Assembly (NCBI GenBank): GCA_964459305.1
Contig: CAYWNA010000153.1
Span: 1 to 31,872, forward strand
Length of the DNA: 31,872 nt
Direction of reading: 5' to 3'
From: CAYWNA01 sp964459305
GTDB lineage: Bacteria > Planctomycetota > Planctomycetia > Pirellulales > Pirellulaceae
Part shown: positions 9,034 through 16,409 of the stretch, piece by piece
How positions within the stretch are numbered: position 1 is the first letter of the stretch
Layout: each line of letters opens with the position of its first letter
Position numbers and translations under genes: made by a program
The notes under the pieces: model-generated
Told to the model about the DNA's origin: nothing
Database searches by the model: none
Seen by the model: only the letters and a program-made list of their open reading frames with translations

Positions 9034-9353
9034 AGCAATGCACGTACGAATGGTGGTGAGCTTCTTTCAGAAGAAGTGGCCTATCGACGAGGCGAACATA
9101 ACAGGTTGGCATCGAGCATGCCAGTAAGTGACCGCGGGGCCATGTCCTTAGGATCCCGCGACCTGCCTGCAAATGCCTCTCGGCTACAATTTCGCCTTGA
9201 CCTTGAACGCTCTTCCTGTTCTGCTGAACGATGACGCTCTTGCATTTAAAAATGCCCGAATAGCGGGGCATGTATATCACAGCCAGTTTGGAATGTCCGC
9301 ATGCCGATTTCAGACCGGCGACAGAATGATCGTGGATATCCGAGGGTCTCTTG
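9034..9353. other. Divergent intergenic region upstream of the cysteine synthase fusion
   Basis: These 320 bp separate two divergent genes. I looked for a T-box leader, which often controls CysRS genes, and saw no T-box consensus. A small hairpin (ATGCCC at 9252-9257 with GGGCAT at 9266-9271) and the adjacent GCATTTAAAAATGC are the only symmetric features. A convincing promoter is not visible. Confidence 0.5.
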
Positions 9354-11669
9354 ATGCAACCATGCAAAGTCAACAACATTCTGGAATTGATTGGGAACAC
9401 TCCGCTCATTCGCATCAATCGCATGAACCCCGTCGCCGGCGTTGAACTGCTGGTGAAGCTGGAATCGATGAATCCCGGTGGGTCAGTGAAAGACCGTATT
9501 GGCTTGAAGATGATCGAGCAAGCCGAGGCGACGGGCGAGTTGACTCCTGGCAAGATTGTGCTGGAAGCCAGCAGCGGCAACACGGCCATCGGCTTGGCGA
9601 TGGTATGTGCCGTGAAGGGCTACCAGCTTCTGATCACCATGAGCGAGTCTGCAAGTGAAGAACGCAAGAAGATTCTGAGAGCCTACGGCGCCGATATCCT
9701 GCTGACACCGGGACATCTGAGCACGGACGGAGCAATTGAGGAGGCTTATCGTCTGGCCCGGGACGAGCCGGAAAAGTACTTCCTGGCGGATCAATTCAAT
9801 AATGACGCCAATTGGCAGGCCCATTACGACGCCACGGGCAAGGAGATCTGGGAGGCTACCGGCGGCGAGGTCGACGTGATTGTGCTCACCATGGGTACCA
9901 CCGGCACATTGATGGGCACGACGCGCGCCTTCAAGGACCTGAGCCCCGCCGTTCGCGTTGTTGGCGTCGAGCCCTTCAAAGGGCACAAGATCCAGGGATT
10001 GAAGAACATGAAGGAAAGCTACGCGCCCGGAATCTTCAAACCCGATGAGCCGGGCGCCATCGCGAATGTGGACGACGATTCGTCCTACGAGATGGCCAGG
10101 CGTCTTGCCAAGGAAGAAGGAATCTTCGTGGGAATGAGTGCCGGCGCTGCCATGAAGGTGGCCATGGACGAGGCCGAGGCATTGGGCAACGGCACCGTCG
10201 TTGCCATTCTCCCGGACGGCGGCGAGCGTTATCTTTCCACGTCGCTGTTCATTTCGGAGACAGTCCCGGAGCCTCTGCGTTTCCACAACACCCTGACCGG
10301 GAAGATGGAACAGCTGGAGCCCGTCAGCCCTGGAAAAGTCACGATCTATTCTTGTGGCCCCAGCCTCGACGGACCTGCAGACCTAGGGCTCTGTCGCAGG
10401 ATCGCTTTTTCCGACGTGCTTAGACGCTATCTCGAATACCGTGGCTACGAAGTCAAGCATGCTATGAACTTGGGTGACATCGACGACCGCACAGTCAACG
10501 AGTGTCTGAAAACAGGAGAGAAAATCGAGGAATTCACGAGCCGATGGGAAAAGGCGTTCTTCGACGACTTGGATACGCTGCGCGTGATGCGGGCGCACCA
10601 CTATCCTCGGGCCAGCGAACATGTCGGTGACATGGTGGAACAGACTCAGAGCCTCCTGGACAAAGGACTGGCCTACGAGAAGCTGCGCTCGATCTATTTC
10701 AGAATCGGCAGTTATCCCGAATACGGAAGGCTGTCCGGGATCGAGCCGGAGCAGATGCGCAGCGAGGCATCGACTACCTACGACTATTACGAAAAGGACA
10801 ATCCACGGGATTTTGCCCTTTTCAAACGTCCCACGCTGGCGGAGCTCAAGGCGGGGATTTACTGGCAAACGCCGTGGGGAAGCGCAAGGCCGGGTTGGCA
10901 CGTTGAATGCTCCTCGATGGCGGTTCGCTATCTGGGCCAACCGATTGACATCCACACGGCCAGCACGGATCTGACCTTTCCTCATGGCGACAACGAGATC
11001 GCCATCGCCTGCGGGCTCAACGGCAAGCCGCTGGCCAAGTTTTGGATGCATTCGGAAGTAGTGATGGCCGACGGCAAGAAAGTCAGCCGGGCCGCTGGTA
11101 ACGACCTAACGCTGGAAGACCTGATCGCAGAAGGCTTCGACGGACCGACGGTGCGTTATTGGCTGCTTGCCACGCACTATCGCACGGTTCTGAAGTACTC
11201 TCGCAAGGAACTTGAAAGCGCCAGGCAGTGTGTCGCCCGGCTGAACGAGTTTGTCACGCGCCTGCGGCATTTCGAACCGGGCCGGCACAGCCCGGATCTG
11301 GATCAGGCACTCTACGAAGCCCGCACCGGCTGCCAGGACGCCATGGACAACGATCTCAACGTGCCCAGGGCCCTTGGAAGGCTGTTCGCCTTTATTCGTC
11401 ATGCCAACCGATTCATCAACAACCGAGAACTGGATGCGGACCAGGTGTCGCGAGTCCTCGATTTCATGAAGCAGGCAAATCACATCCTCGATGTTATCGA
11501 TTTCGAGGACTTCGACGGCGACGAGCAGGTCGGGCGGCTACTCGAAGAGCGTAACCAAGCGCGTCAAGAAAAGAATTTCGAACGAGCCGACGCACTCCGA
11601 GACGAATTGCGAGCCATGGGTGTACACGTCACCGACAGCCCCTCGGGCACGCGTTGGAAGAAGACGTGA
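9354..11669 (+). CDS. Fusion of CysM-like cysteine synthase with a CysRS-like domain
   Basis: This 771-residue protein joins two complete enzymes. Residues 1 to about 300 are a PLP fold-type II cysteine synthase, with the PLP lysine in GGSVKDR (K46), SSGNT, MGTTGTLMG and the ILPDGGERYLST end. The DQFNN...HYDATGKEIW segment is closest to CysM. Residues from about 308 match class I cysteinyl-tRNA synthetase over full length, including the C-terminal anticodon-domain end (NFERADALRDELRAMGV...GTRW). The four zinc ligands are kept: C334 (SCGP), C519 (VECSS), H544 and E548 (FPHGDNE). The ATP signatures are not: HIGH is replaced by DLGL (residues 343-346), KMSKS by KVSRA (576-580) and GGGSDL by TASTDL. 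It may synthesise cysteine and bind tRNA-Cys or activate cysteine for another acceptor. GAGGG precedes the ATG by 7 nt. Confidence 0.92.
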   Translation: MQPCKVNNILELIGNTPLIRINRMNPVAGVELLVKLESMNPGGSVKDRIGLKMIEQAEATGELTPGKIVLEASSGNTAIGLAMVCAVKGYQLLITMSESASEERKKILRAYGADILLTPGHLSTDGAIEEAYRLARDEPEKYFLADQFNNDANWQAHYDATGKEIWEATGGEVDVIVLTMGTTGTLMGTTRAFKDLSPAVRVVGVEPFKGHKIQGLKNMKESYAPGIFKPDEPGAIANVDDDSSYEMARRLAKEEGIFVGMSAGAAMKVAMDEAEALGNGTVVAILPDGGERYLSTSLFISETVPEPLRFHNTLTGKMEQLEPVSPGKVTIYSCGPSLDGPADLGLCRRIAFSDVLRRYLEYRGYEVKHAMNLGDIDDRTVNECLKTGEKIEEFTSRWEKAFFDDLDTLRVMRAHHYPRASEHVGDMVEQTQSLLDKGLAYEKLRSIYFRIGSYPEYGRLSGIEPEQMRSEASTTYDYYEKDNPRDFALFKRPTLAELKAGIYWQTPWGSARPGWHVECSSMAVRYLGQPIDIHTASTDLTFPHGDNEIAIACGLNGKPLAKFWMHSEVVMADGKKVSRAAGNDLTLEDLIAEGFDGPTVRYWLLATHYRTVLKYSRKELESARQCVARLNEFVTRLRHFEPGRHSPDLDQALYEARTGCQDAMDNDLNVPRALGRLFAFIRHANRFINNRELDADQVSRVLDFMKQANHILDVIDFEDFDGDEQVGRLLEERNQARQEKNFERADALRDELRAMGVHVTDSPSGTRWKKT

Positions 11670-11700
11670 CGGAACGTGGCCCATGCGGTGACCTCGTTTA

Positions 11701-11769
11701 ACCCGAAGCCGGAGGCGATGGCGAGAAGCGGCATGGACGTTCCAATCGCGAGCGCCTCCGACTACGGGT
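11701..11769. repeat. Inverted repeat between convergent genes, likely bidirectional terminator
   Basis: Arms 11701-11717 (ACCCGAAGCCGGAGGCG) and 11753-11769 pair at 15 of 17 positions around a 35-nt spacer. It sits exactly between the ends of the cysteine synthase fusion (plus) and hgcB (minus). It is a diverged relative of the perfect inverted repeat at 4131-4192. Confidence 0.7.
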
Positions 11770-11783
11770 CGAGCGACCAGAAA

Positions 11784-12083
11784 TCATCCGCAACTCGCCG
11801 ACCCGCTGGACGGATCGCAGCAACAACCGCCGCCGTCCGTCTTTCCGAAAATGACCGCGGCGGCGCATCCGACCCCCGGTTGAACCGAGACTGCGTCAGT
11901 AGGGCAGTTCCGCGCACATGCGCCGCATTCCATGCAGGCATCGCTATCGACGATTCGCGATGTCCCTGCTTCGACGGCAAACACGGCATGGGGGCAAACG
12001 ACGGCGCACAGGCCGCATCCGTTGCATTTGTCAGCACCCAACGCCAGTGTGACGACATCCCGCAGGTACCGCAGACCGAACAT
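11784..12083 (-). CDS. hgcB: HgcB, two-cluster ferredoxin of mercury methylation
   Basis: HgcB is the electron donor that is thought to reduce the corrinoid of HgcA during Hg(II) methylation. The 99-residue length fits the family (95 in the reference Desulfovibrio protein, from memory). It has two 4Fe-4S motifs, CNGCGLCAVVCPH from residue 20 and CMECGACARNCPT from residue 50. Between them and the tail lies VGCAAA, whose cysteine is residue 73, the position of the conserved extra cysteine of known HgcB. The tail ends GGGCCCDPSSGSASCG, with a cysteine triplet at 87-89 where other HgcBs have a vicinal pair at the very end. The ATG at 12083 has AAGGGAGA upstream; the frame extends 40 codons more but overlaps hgcA. 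It follows hgcA by 34 bp on the same strand. Confidence 0.95.
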   Translation of the reverse strand: MFGLRYLRDVVTLALGADKCNGCGLCAVVCPHAVFAVEAGTSRIVDSDACMECGACARNCPTDAVSVQPGVGCAAAVIFGKTDGGGCCCDPSSGSASCG

Positions 12084-12117
12084 GAATCTCCCTTTGCACA
12101 ATTCCAGCCATGCTGTG

Positions 12118-13266
12118 CTAAACAAACCGTCCCACCAACCAGAGGATTGAGCCCAGGATGGCACAAGTAGCCTGGATCGGTGCGGCGACTCGAACCTCCA
12201 CACGCACGCCCGAAAGCGATGTGTATGTGCTCGCGCCCGTGAAGTTCATCGCCAAGAAGCTGGCAGCGGCTGGTATCATCAGACACCACGCAGCTACGGC
12301 AAACCAACTGTCTATCATTTCCGGGTGACTCCAGGCATAGCCAGCCAATCCAAGCAAGAAAGCTAGTCCCAGCCAAGCCCCTTTTGCGGCAAACGTTCGC
12401 CCCGGAAGCCACGGCAGTAATGCCGGCGCAAGCACGATGCTGCCGACGCACGTGGCCAGGAACAGCCCGGCCGACCAAAGGCCAACGCTCGCAAGCCTTG
12501 TCCAATCGAAGACGTCAGCCCCCAATCCTGCCAGAACAATGAAGCAAACCGCGACGAAAAGCATCAACTTGCCCGCGATCATTAGTTCCACGGGGGCAAC
12601 GGCCAATCGATCCAAGATTGGAAAACGCGCCCGGCGCATTTCGGGCGTCGCTTTCATGCCTGCATCCAGAAACGCAGGCAGATCTTCGGCCCGCACCGGA
12701 CCGTAAACAACGCGAAATCCACTGAGCTCCTCGACCTCATGCGCAGCAACGCCCGGCGCGCCAAGTTGGGGCACAATCAACCGGCGATGCGAAACCACGT
12801 CGGCCAGCTTCGTCGCCGCAGCGCGGAGGGCGATTTCGTCGGTTCCGAAGGTGCCTTTGCCGGCCGCGCACCAAACGTTGATGCCCTTTGTATCGAGCAC
12901 CAGAATCCAGGCATCGATGCCTGTCAACTGAGAACGAAGGCGGTCGAAACTCATCTTGTAGTTGGCCGTAACCAACACAGGCGATTCACCGGTGGGCGTC
13001 CCTACGGCGTAGAGCCCGGGTGTGATCGAGTAACTCATGCGGCCGATGCCCCAACGGGCCTTCCACGTTCCCAGATGGTCCGGCAGGCGCAACGTCGTAC
13101 TCACCTTGGGAACATCGCCGACGGGCGTGTTCACGGACCCAACGATCCACGGTGCGGTGCATTCCGCAGCGCGTGCGCCGTTCCCATCTGGCGTTTGATC
13201 ACAACCAGACGTATCGTTTTCTGCCGCCTGTTTGCAGCAACAACCGCTTTCCGGCACGTCACTCAT
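12118..13266 (-). CDS. hgcA: HgcA, corrinoid-dependent mercury methyltransferase
   Basis: HgcA transfers a methyl group from its corrinoid to Hg(II), giving methylmercury. The 382-residue protein has the diagnostic cap-helix motif NVWCAAGKGTFGT at residues 130-142, in which Cys133 should be the lower axial cobalt ligand. The corrinoid domain (about 60-200; PF03599-like) also has WKARWGIGRMSY and the VPQLGAPGVAAHEV strand. Five hydrophobic helices follow at about 226-250, 258-288, 295-312, 320-341 and 361-382, with the conserved loop NFTGASTYTSLSGV at 341-354. This matches the known HgcA architecture of a cytoplasmic domain plus five membrane helices. Unusual is a Cys-rich N-terminus (CCC at 9-11, C22, C36), which may bind metal. 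It pairs with hgcB and lies downstream of the HMA-peroxidase gene. Confidence 0.97.
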   Translation of the reverse strand: MSDVPESGCCCKQAAENDTSGCDQTPDGNGARAAECTAPWIVGSVNTPVGDVPKVSTTLRLPDHLGTWKARWGIGRMSYSITPGLYAVGTPTGESPVLVTANYKMSFDRLRSQLTGIDAWILVLDTKGINVWCAAGKGTFGTDEIALRAAATKLADVVSHRRLIVPQLGAPGVAAHEVEELSGFRVVYGPVRAEDLPAFLDAGMKATPEMRRARFPILDRLAVAPVELMIAGKLMLFVAVCFIVLAGLGADVFDWTRLASVGLWSAGLFLATCVGSIVLAPALLPWLPGRTFAAKGAWLGLAFLLGLAGYAWSHPEMIDSWFAVAAWCLMIPAAASFLAMNFTGASTYTSLSGVRVEVRVAAPIQATCAILGSILWLVGRFV

Positions 13267-13302
13267 TCCAACCGCTTCCTACCGCGGCGAAGCCGCAGCA
13301 CA

Positions 13303-13351
13303 GTAGGACGGAATGCCATTCCGTCCGGGACGGATTAGCAATCCGTCCTAC
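13303..13351. repeat. Double hairpin / cruciform repeat upstream of hgcA
   Basis: GGACGGAAT-GCC-ATTCCGTCC and GGACGGATT-AGC-AATCCGTCC are two adjacent 9-bp hairpins, and the outer 10-nt arms GTAGGACGGA (13303-13312) and TCCGTCCTAC (13342-13351) also pair perfectly. It starts 37 bp upstream of hgcA and follows the end of the HMA-peroxidase gene by 51 bp. It could attenuate or separate expression of the two, or be a neutral dispersed repeat. Confidence 0.85.
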
Positions 13352-13402
13352 AGACACGTGCACGCCACGTGCGCACCTCGCGGCCCAACTTTCGGCGACA
13401 CA

Positions 13403-14674
13403 CTACTCGCGCAGTGCGACCGTCATCCGTTCGGTACTCAGAGACTTAAGGAATTCAACCAAGTCCTTCTTTTCCTGGTCGGTCAGGTTCAGCGGGCCGT
13501 GCAAGTCGGTCCGTTTGCCTTTGGGACCATTCTGATCGTAGTAGTCCACGACCTCTTCCAGCGTCTTGAGGCTGCCGTCGTGCATGTACGGGGCCGTCCA
13601 GACCAGCTCGCGCAGCGGTGCGACCCGGAATCTGCCCGCTTCCCCTTTCCGGCCTGAGACCTTGGCCCGGCCAGGATCCTTGTAGGCCTTGCCGTCCCAG
13701 CCGACCCCGATGAATCGGAACGCGCCGTCGGCGAAGTCGGGACCGCTGTGGCAGGTGATGCAGTTCGCTTTGTCGCGGAAAACGAAGTGACCGCGGTGGG
13801 CCGCTTCGCTGATCGCATTCTCGTCGCCTCGCGCAAAGCGGTCAAACGGCGTGTCGTGCTTGACGAGACTGCGCTGGTATGCGGCCAACGCCAGGGCGAA
13901 CACCTGGGCCGTGGGAGGTTTACCGAATTCCTTCTTAAAAAGGTCGGCATACTCGGGTATGGACTGTAGCCGTTCGGTCAACTCATCCGGAGTCATGCCG
14001 ATGATGGCCGGATGTTCGACGGCGCCCAGCGACATTTCTTCCAGCGACTTCTTGCGCCCGTCCCAGAATATGGAACGCCGATATCCCACGTTCACCAACG
14101 TGGGCACATTGCGCGGGATCTCAAGACCGCCGACGCCTTTGGCTGTGGTCGCGGTATTGGCGAAAGCCCGCTTAGGACTGTGACACGTCGAACAGGCCGT
14201 CGTTCCGTCCGAGGATAGACGCTTGTCGGTGAACAACCGCTCGCCCAGTGCGACTCGACCGGCCGTTGTCGGATTCTCATCAGGGGCCGCCGGCGATGGT
14301 TGGGCAACGGCAAAATCTACCACCGCCTTGCGGTCGCGTTCGACAACCACTCGGCGGCCGTTGTACGCGCATCCCTTAAACAGCTCCTGCACCTTCTTCT
14401 CGTCCGGCGTCACGCCGGGACGAAAAGTCACTGTGTAAACGTCTGCATAGGCCGACACCTCGACCGACTTAACACCATCAATTCCCTTGAGTGCGGACCG
14501 CACATCATTTTCGGTGATGCACGCTCACGACGATGTGCCAAGTAACTGCACGTACAGTTGTGCAAGCTGCGGATTCACGGCGGCCTGATTCTCTTTGCCG
14601 CCGCCGGAAGTCATGCCTGAAAAACACAGGACGGCACAGAGCGACACCATTCGAACGACGCCTTGCTGTTTCAT
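13403..14674 (-). CDS. Exported HMA-like / di-heme cytochrome c peroxidase fusion with in-frame TGA
   Basis: Read through one TGA (14525-14527, residue 50) this is a 423-residue exported protein. It starts at an ATG preceded by AAAGGAGG at 6-nt spacing. Residues 1-25 are a signal peptide. Residues 38-110 look like a heavy-metal-associated ferredoxin-like fold (LYVQLLG, RSALKGIDGVKSVEV, VTFRPGVTP). The rest is a CcpA/MauG-type di-heme peroxidase with haem sites CSTCH (161-165) and a second CITCH, a MTPDELTERL helix and TAPYMHDGS. The part after the TGA could start at a GTG (14503), but that form lacks both the signal peptide needed for haem attachment and the first HMA strand. TGA followed by Ala-Cys puts residue 50 next to the expected metal-binding cysteine (C52). 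Selenocysteine, a CGA-to-TGA nonsense mutation and an assembly error are all possible. It is probably co-directional with hgcAB. Confidence 0.75.
14476..14519 (-). promoter_or_regulatory. Candidate bacterial SECIS hairpin downstream of in-frame TGA
   Basis: On the mRNA strand, GUGC (14503-14500) and GCAC (14494-14491) enclose the loop GGUCC. The loop begins 25 nt after the UGA, within the 16-37 nt window usual for bacterial SECIS elements, and contains the GGUC seen in the E. coli fdhF loop. Outer pairing CAUCA (14519-14515) with UGAUG (14480-14476) and CC with GG extends the stem across an asymmetric internal loop. The hairpin is small and lies in coding sequence, so chance is not excluded. 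Confidence 0.4.
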
Positions 14675-15008
14675 CTGCTTCCTCCTTTTTCGATCTGCGG
14701 CGATAGTCAACGGCCGAGCACCGGCTGAAGCGGCCGACCGAGGACGTCAGACAATAAAACCGTAATCATTACATGATATCGTGTAATGCCGCTTCGGCAA
14801 GCCCGATTACCGCGTTCGGCCGATGGACCAGCAGGAAGCCCAGACTTTTACCAGTCGTGTCTTTATCGCGCCCTTGCTTGTGGACCGTCAACAGACCAAT
14901 GGGCCGGCGTGGGATTCTGCGCGTAACAAATGCTTGTGAGCCGGTGTCGCGCAGGGTAGGATGACCGCGCGCCGGTCGGATCGTATCAACACCAAGGAGG
15001 CCTTGGCC
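14675..15008. other. Divergent intergenic region upstream of the HMA-peroxidase and hgcAB
   Basis: These 334 bp lie between the HMA-peroxidase gene (minus) and the beta-helix gene (plus). They hold the palindrome at 14767-14788. A minus-strand frame ending at 14769 (83 codons) overlaps the start of the beta-helix gene and has no recognisable domain; I do not call it a gene. No clear -35/-10 pair is visible for either direction. Confidence 0.55.
14767..14788. promoter_or_regulatory. 22-bp near-perfect palindrome, candidate operator
   Basis: The sequence CATTACATGATATCGTGTAATG has 7-bp perfect outer arms (CATTACA/TGTAATG) and a perfect central GATATC, with one mismatched position between them. 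It lies 93 bp upstream of the HMA-peroxidase start and about 220 bp from the divergent beta-helix gene. Its AT-rich dyad is of the size bound by ArsR/SmtB-type or other dimeric repressors. ArsR-type regulators are known next to hgcAB in other bacteria, but none is encoded in this window. Confidence 0.5.
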
Positions 15009-16349
15009 ATGAAGAAGCAATCGTTTTGTGAACTCTGCACAGCGATTTCTATGGCTCTATCGCTGACCGCGTGGGCCGCAGCAGCAGAGCCGAAGGCAAA
15101 GCTGGACGCCGCGGATTTCACTCGTGCCGACAGCCCCACGTGCGGTATTCAAGACGCCATCGATGCACTGCCGCCGGACGGTGGGATTCTGACGATTCCG
15201 CCGGGTACCTATCGGCTCCGCCGCAGTCTTGTTCTTCGTTCCCATGTGACTTTGCGCGGCAGTGGTTCTACGACGATATTCACGCGCGGCGGTGAGGTTT
15301 CGTCGAAACTCACTCGCGCTGCGCGTAAGGGCGAGATCAGCGTCGAGGTCGAGTCGACTGAGGGGTTCCTGGTAGGCGACGAAGTGGCCCTAATGGACGA
15401 TCGAATGCACGGCTGGTACATGGCCCACGCAATCGTCAAGGAGGTAGCGACAGGCCGGCTGGTCCTGGCCGAGCCGATCCACAGCGGTCACTCAGACGGC
15501 GTTTTCAACCCCGATCGGAATGCTGTGGTGGTGAATTACTTTCCGTTCTTTTGCGCCAATCGGATGCACTTCGGCCAACCGGTCAGTGACATTACCATCC
15601 AGGACCTGACTGTCGACAGCAATCTTGGGGAGAACCCCGGGCCGTGGACCGACTTCACCCTGGCAGTGATCCATTTCGCGAATGTCTCTGACTCGCTGAT
15701 CCGGAACGTGATCGTGCGCGGTTCGGTCGGTGACGGCATCGGAGTGCAGGGAGGCCACGACAACCGTGTGGAAAGCTGTTTGGTCGAGCGCTGCCGCGTC
15801 CACGGTTTCCATCCTGGTACCAGCCTTCGTGGGGCGGTCTTCAGCGGAAACGTCGGGCGCCACAACGGTGGCGATGGGCTTTACTTCTGCGCACAGGTTC
15901 GCGGGATCACGGTCACGGGGAACCTCTTTCACGATAACGGCAGCAGCGGTATCGGCGGTTTAGGGCCGGGCGGCACGCCTGGCGACCGTTTCAACATCGT
16001 GTCCAATAACGTCTGCCGCAACAATGGCCGCTGGGGTATTGCCGCAAACGAAGGCAAGAACAACTTGATCGCGGCCAATATTTGCATCGACAATTCGCAG
16101 AAGGAACCCGGCCGCTTCAGTGGTATCACGATTGCCGACAGCACCCACATGGTGGTGAACGGCAACCGTTGCGGCGCCGATGGCGACCAACCGACACAGA
16201 AGTTTGGAGTCGAGGAAAGCGGGACAAGCAACGCGAACGTGATAACGGGCAATTTGTGTGAGGGCAATCTCCAAGGTGGGATTTCCGTGGTGGGGGCAGA
16301 TACCGAAGTCTCCACCAATGTCGGCGCGATCGTCCGCTTCCAGCAGTGA
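15009..16349 (+). CDS. Exported right-handed parallel beta-helix (pectate-lyase-like) protein
   Basis: The 446-residue protein has a signal peptide (MKKQSFCELC...LSLTAWAAAAEP). A pectate-lyase-3-type start follows, with GIQDAIDALPPDGGILTIPPGTY typical of polysaccharide-acting beta-helices. The remainder consists of helix coils marked by repeated turns such as VSDITIQDLTVDSN, DSLIRNVIVRGS, DNRVESCLVERC, GITVTGNLFHDNG and NLIAANICIDN. The fold suggests binding or cleavage of a polysaccharide outside the cell. Catalytic residues cannot be assigned by eye, so lyase, hydrolase and epimerase activities all remain open. AAGGAGG 8 nt before the ATG at 15009 fixes the start. The next gene, a small Tat protein, starts 60 bp downstream on the same strand and may be co-transcribed. 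Confidence 0.88.
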   Translation: MKKQSFCELCTAISMALSLTAWAAAAEPKAKLDAADFTRADSPTCGIQDAIDALPPDGGILTIPPGTYRLRRSLVLRSHVTLRGSGSTTIFTRGGEVSSKLTRAARKGEISVEVESTEGFLVGDEVALMDDRMHGWYMAHAIVKEVATGRLVLAEPIHSGHSDGVFNPDRNAVVVNYFPFFCANRMHFGQPVSDITIQDLTVDSNLGENPGPWTDFTLAVIHFANVSDSLIRNVIVRGSVGDGIGVQGGHDNRVESCLVERCRVHGFHPGTSLRGAVFSGNVGRHNGGDGLYFCAQVRGITVTGNLFHDNGSSGIGGLGPGGTPGDRFNIVSNNVCRNNGRWGIAANEGKNNLIAANICIDNSQKEPGRFSGITIADSTHMVVNGNRCGADGDQPTQKFGVEESGTSNANVITGNLCEGNLQGGISVVGADTEVSTNVGAIVRFQQ

Positions 16350-16409
16350 GCGATCCCGCCCTGCGAAACAGTTTCGACCGTGGATGAACCTGTTCGAGGA
16401 GCCATGCCA

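Noticed and set aside
9034..9353. Possible T-box leader for the CysRS-like fusion
   Set aside because: No T-box consensus or specifier loop could be found; only small hairpins are present.
13403..14503. Stand-alone peroxidase starting at the GTG at 14503
   Set aside because: It would lack a signal peptide and the first HMA strand, although a c-type cytochrome must be exported. The upstream frame supplies both in the same phase with a perfect ribosome binding site, so I annotate the two parts as one gene interrupted by TGA.
14769..15020. Minus-strand 83-codon frame upstream of the HMA-peroxidase
   Set aside because: No recognisable domain and it overlaps the well-supported start of the beta-helix gene. 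It could be a remnant, but I cannot support it.
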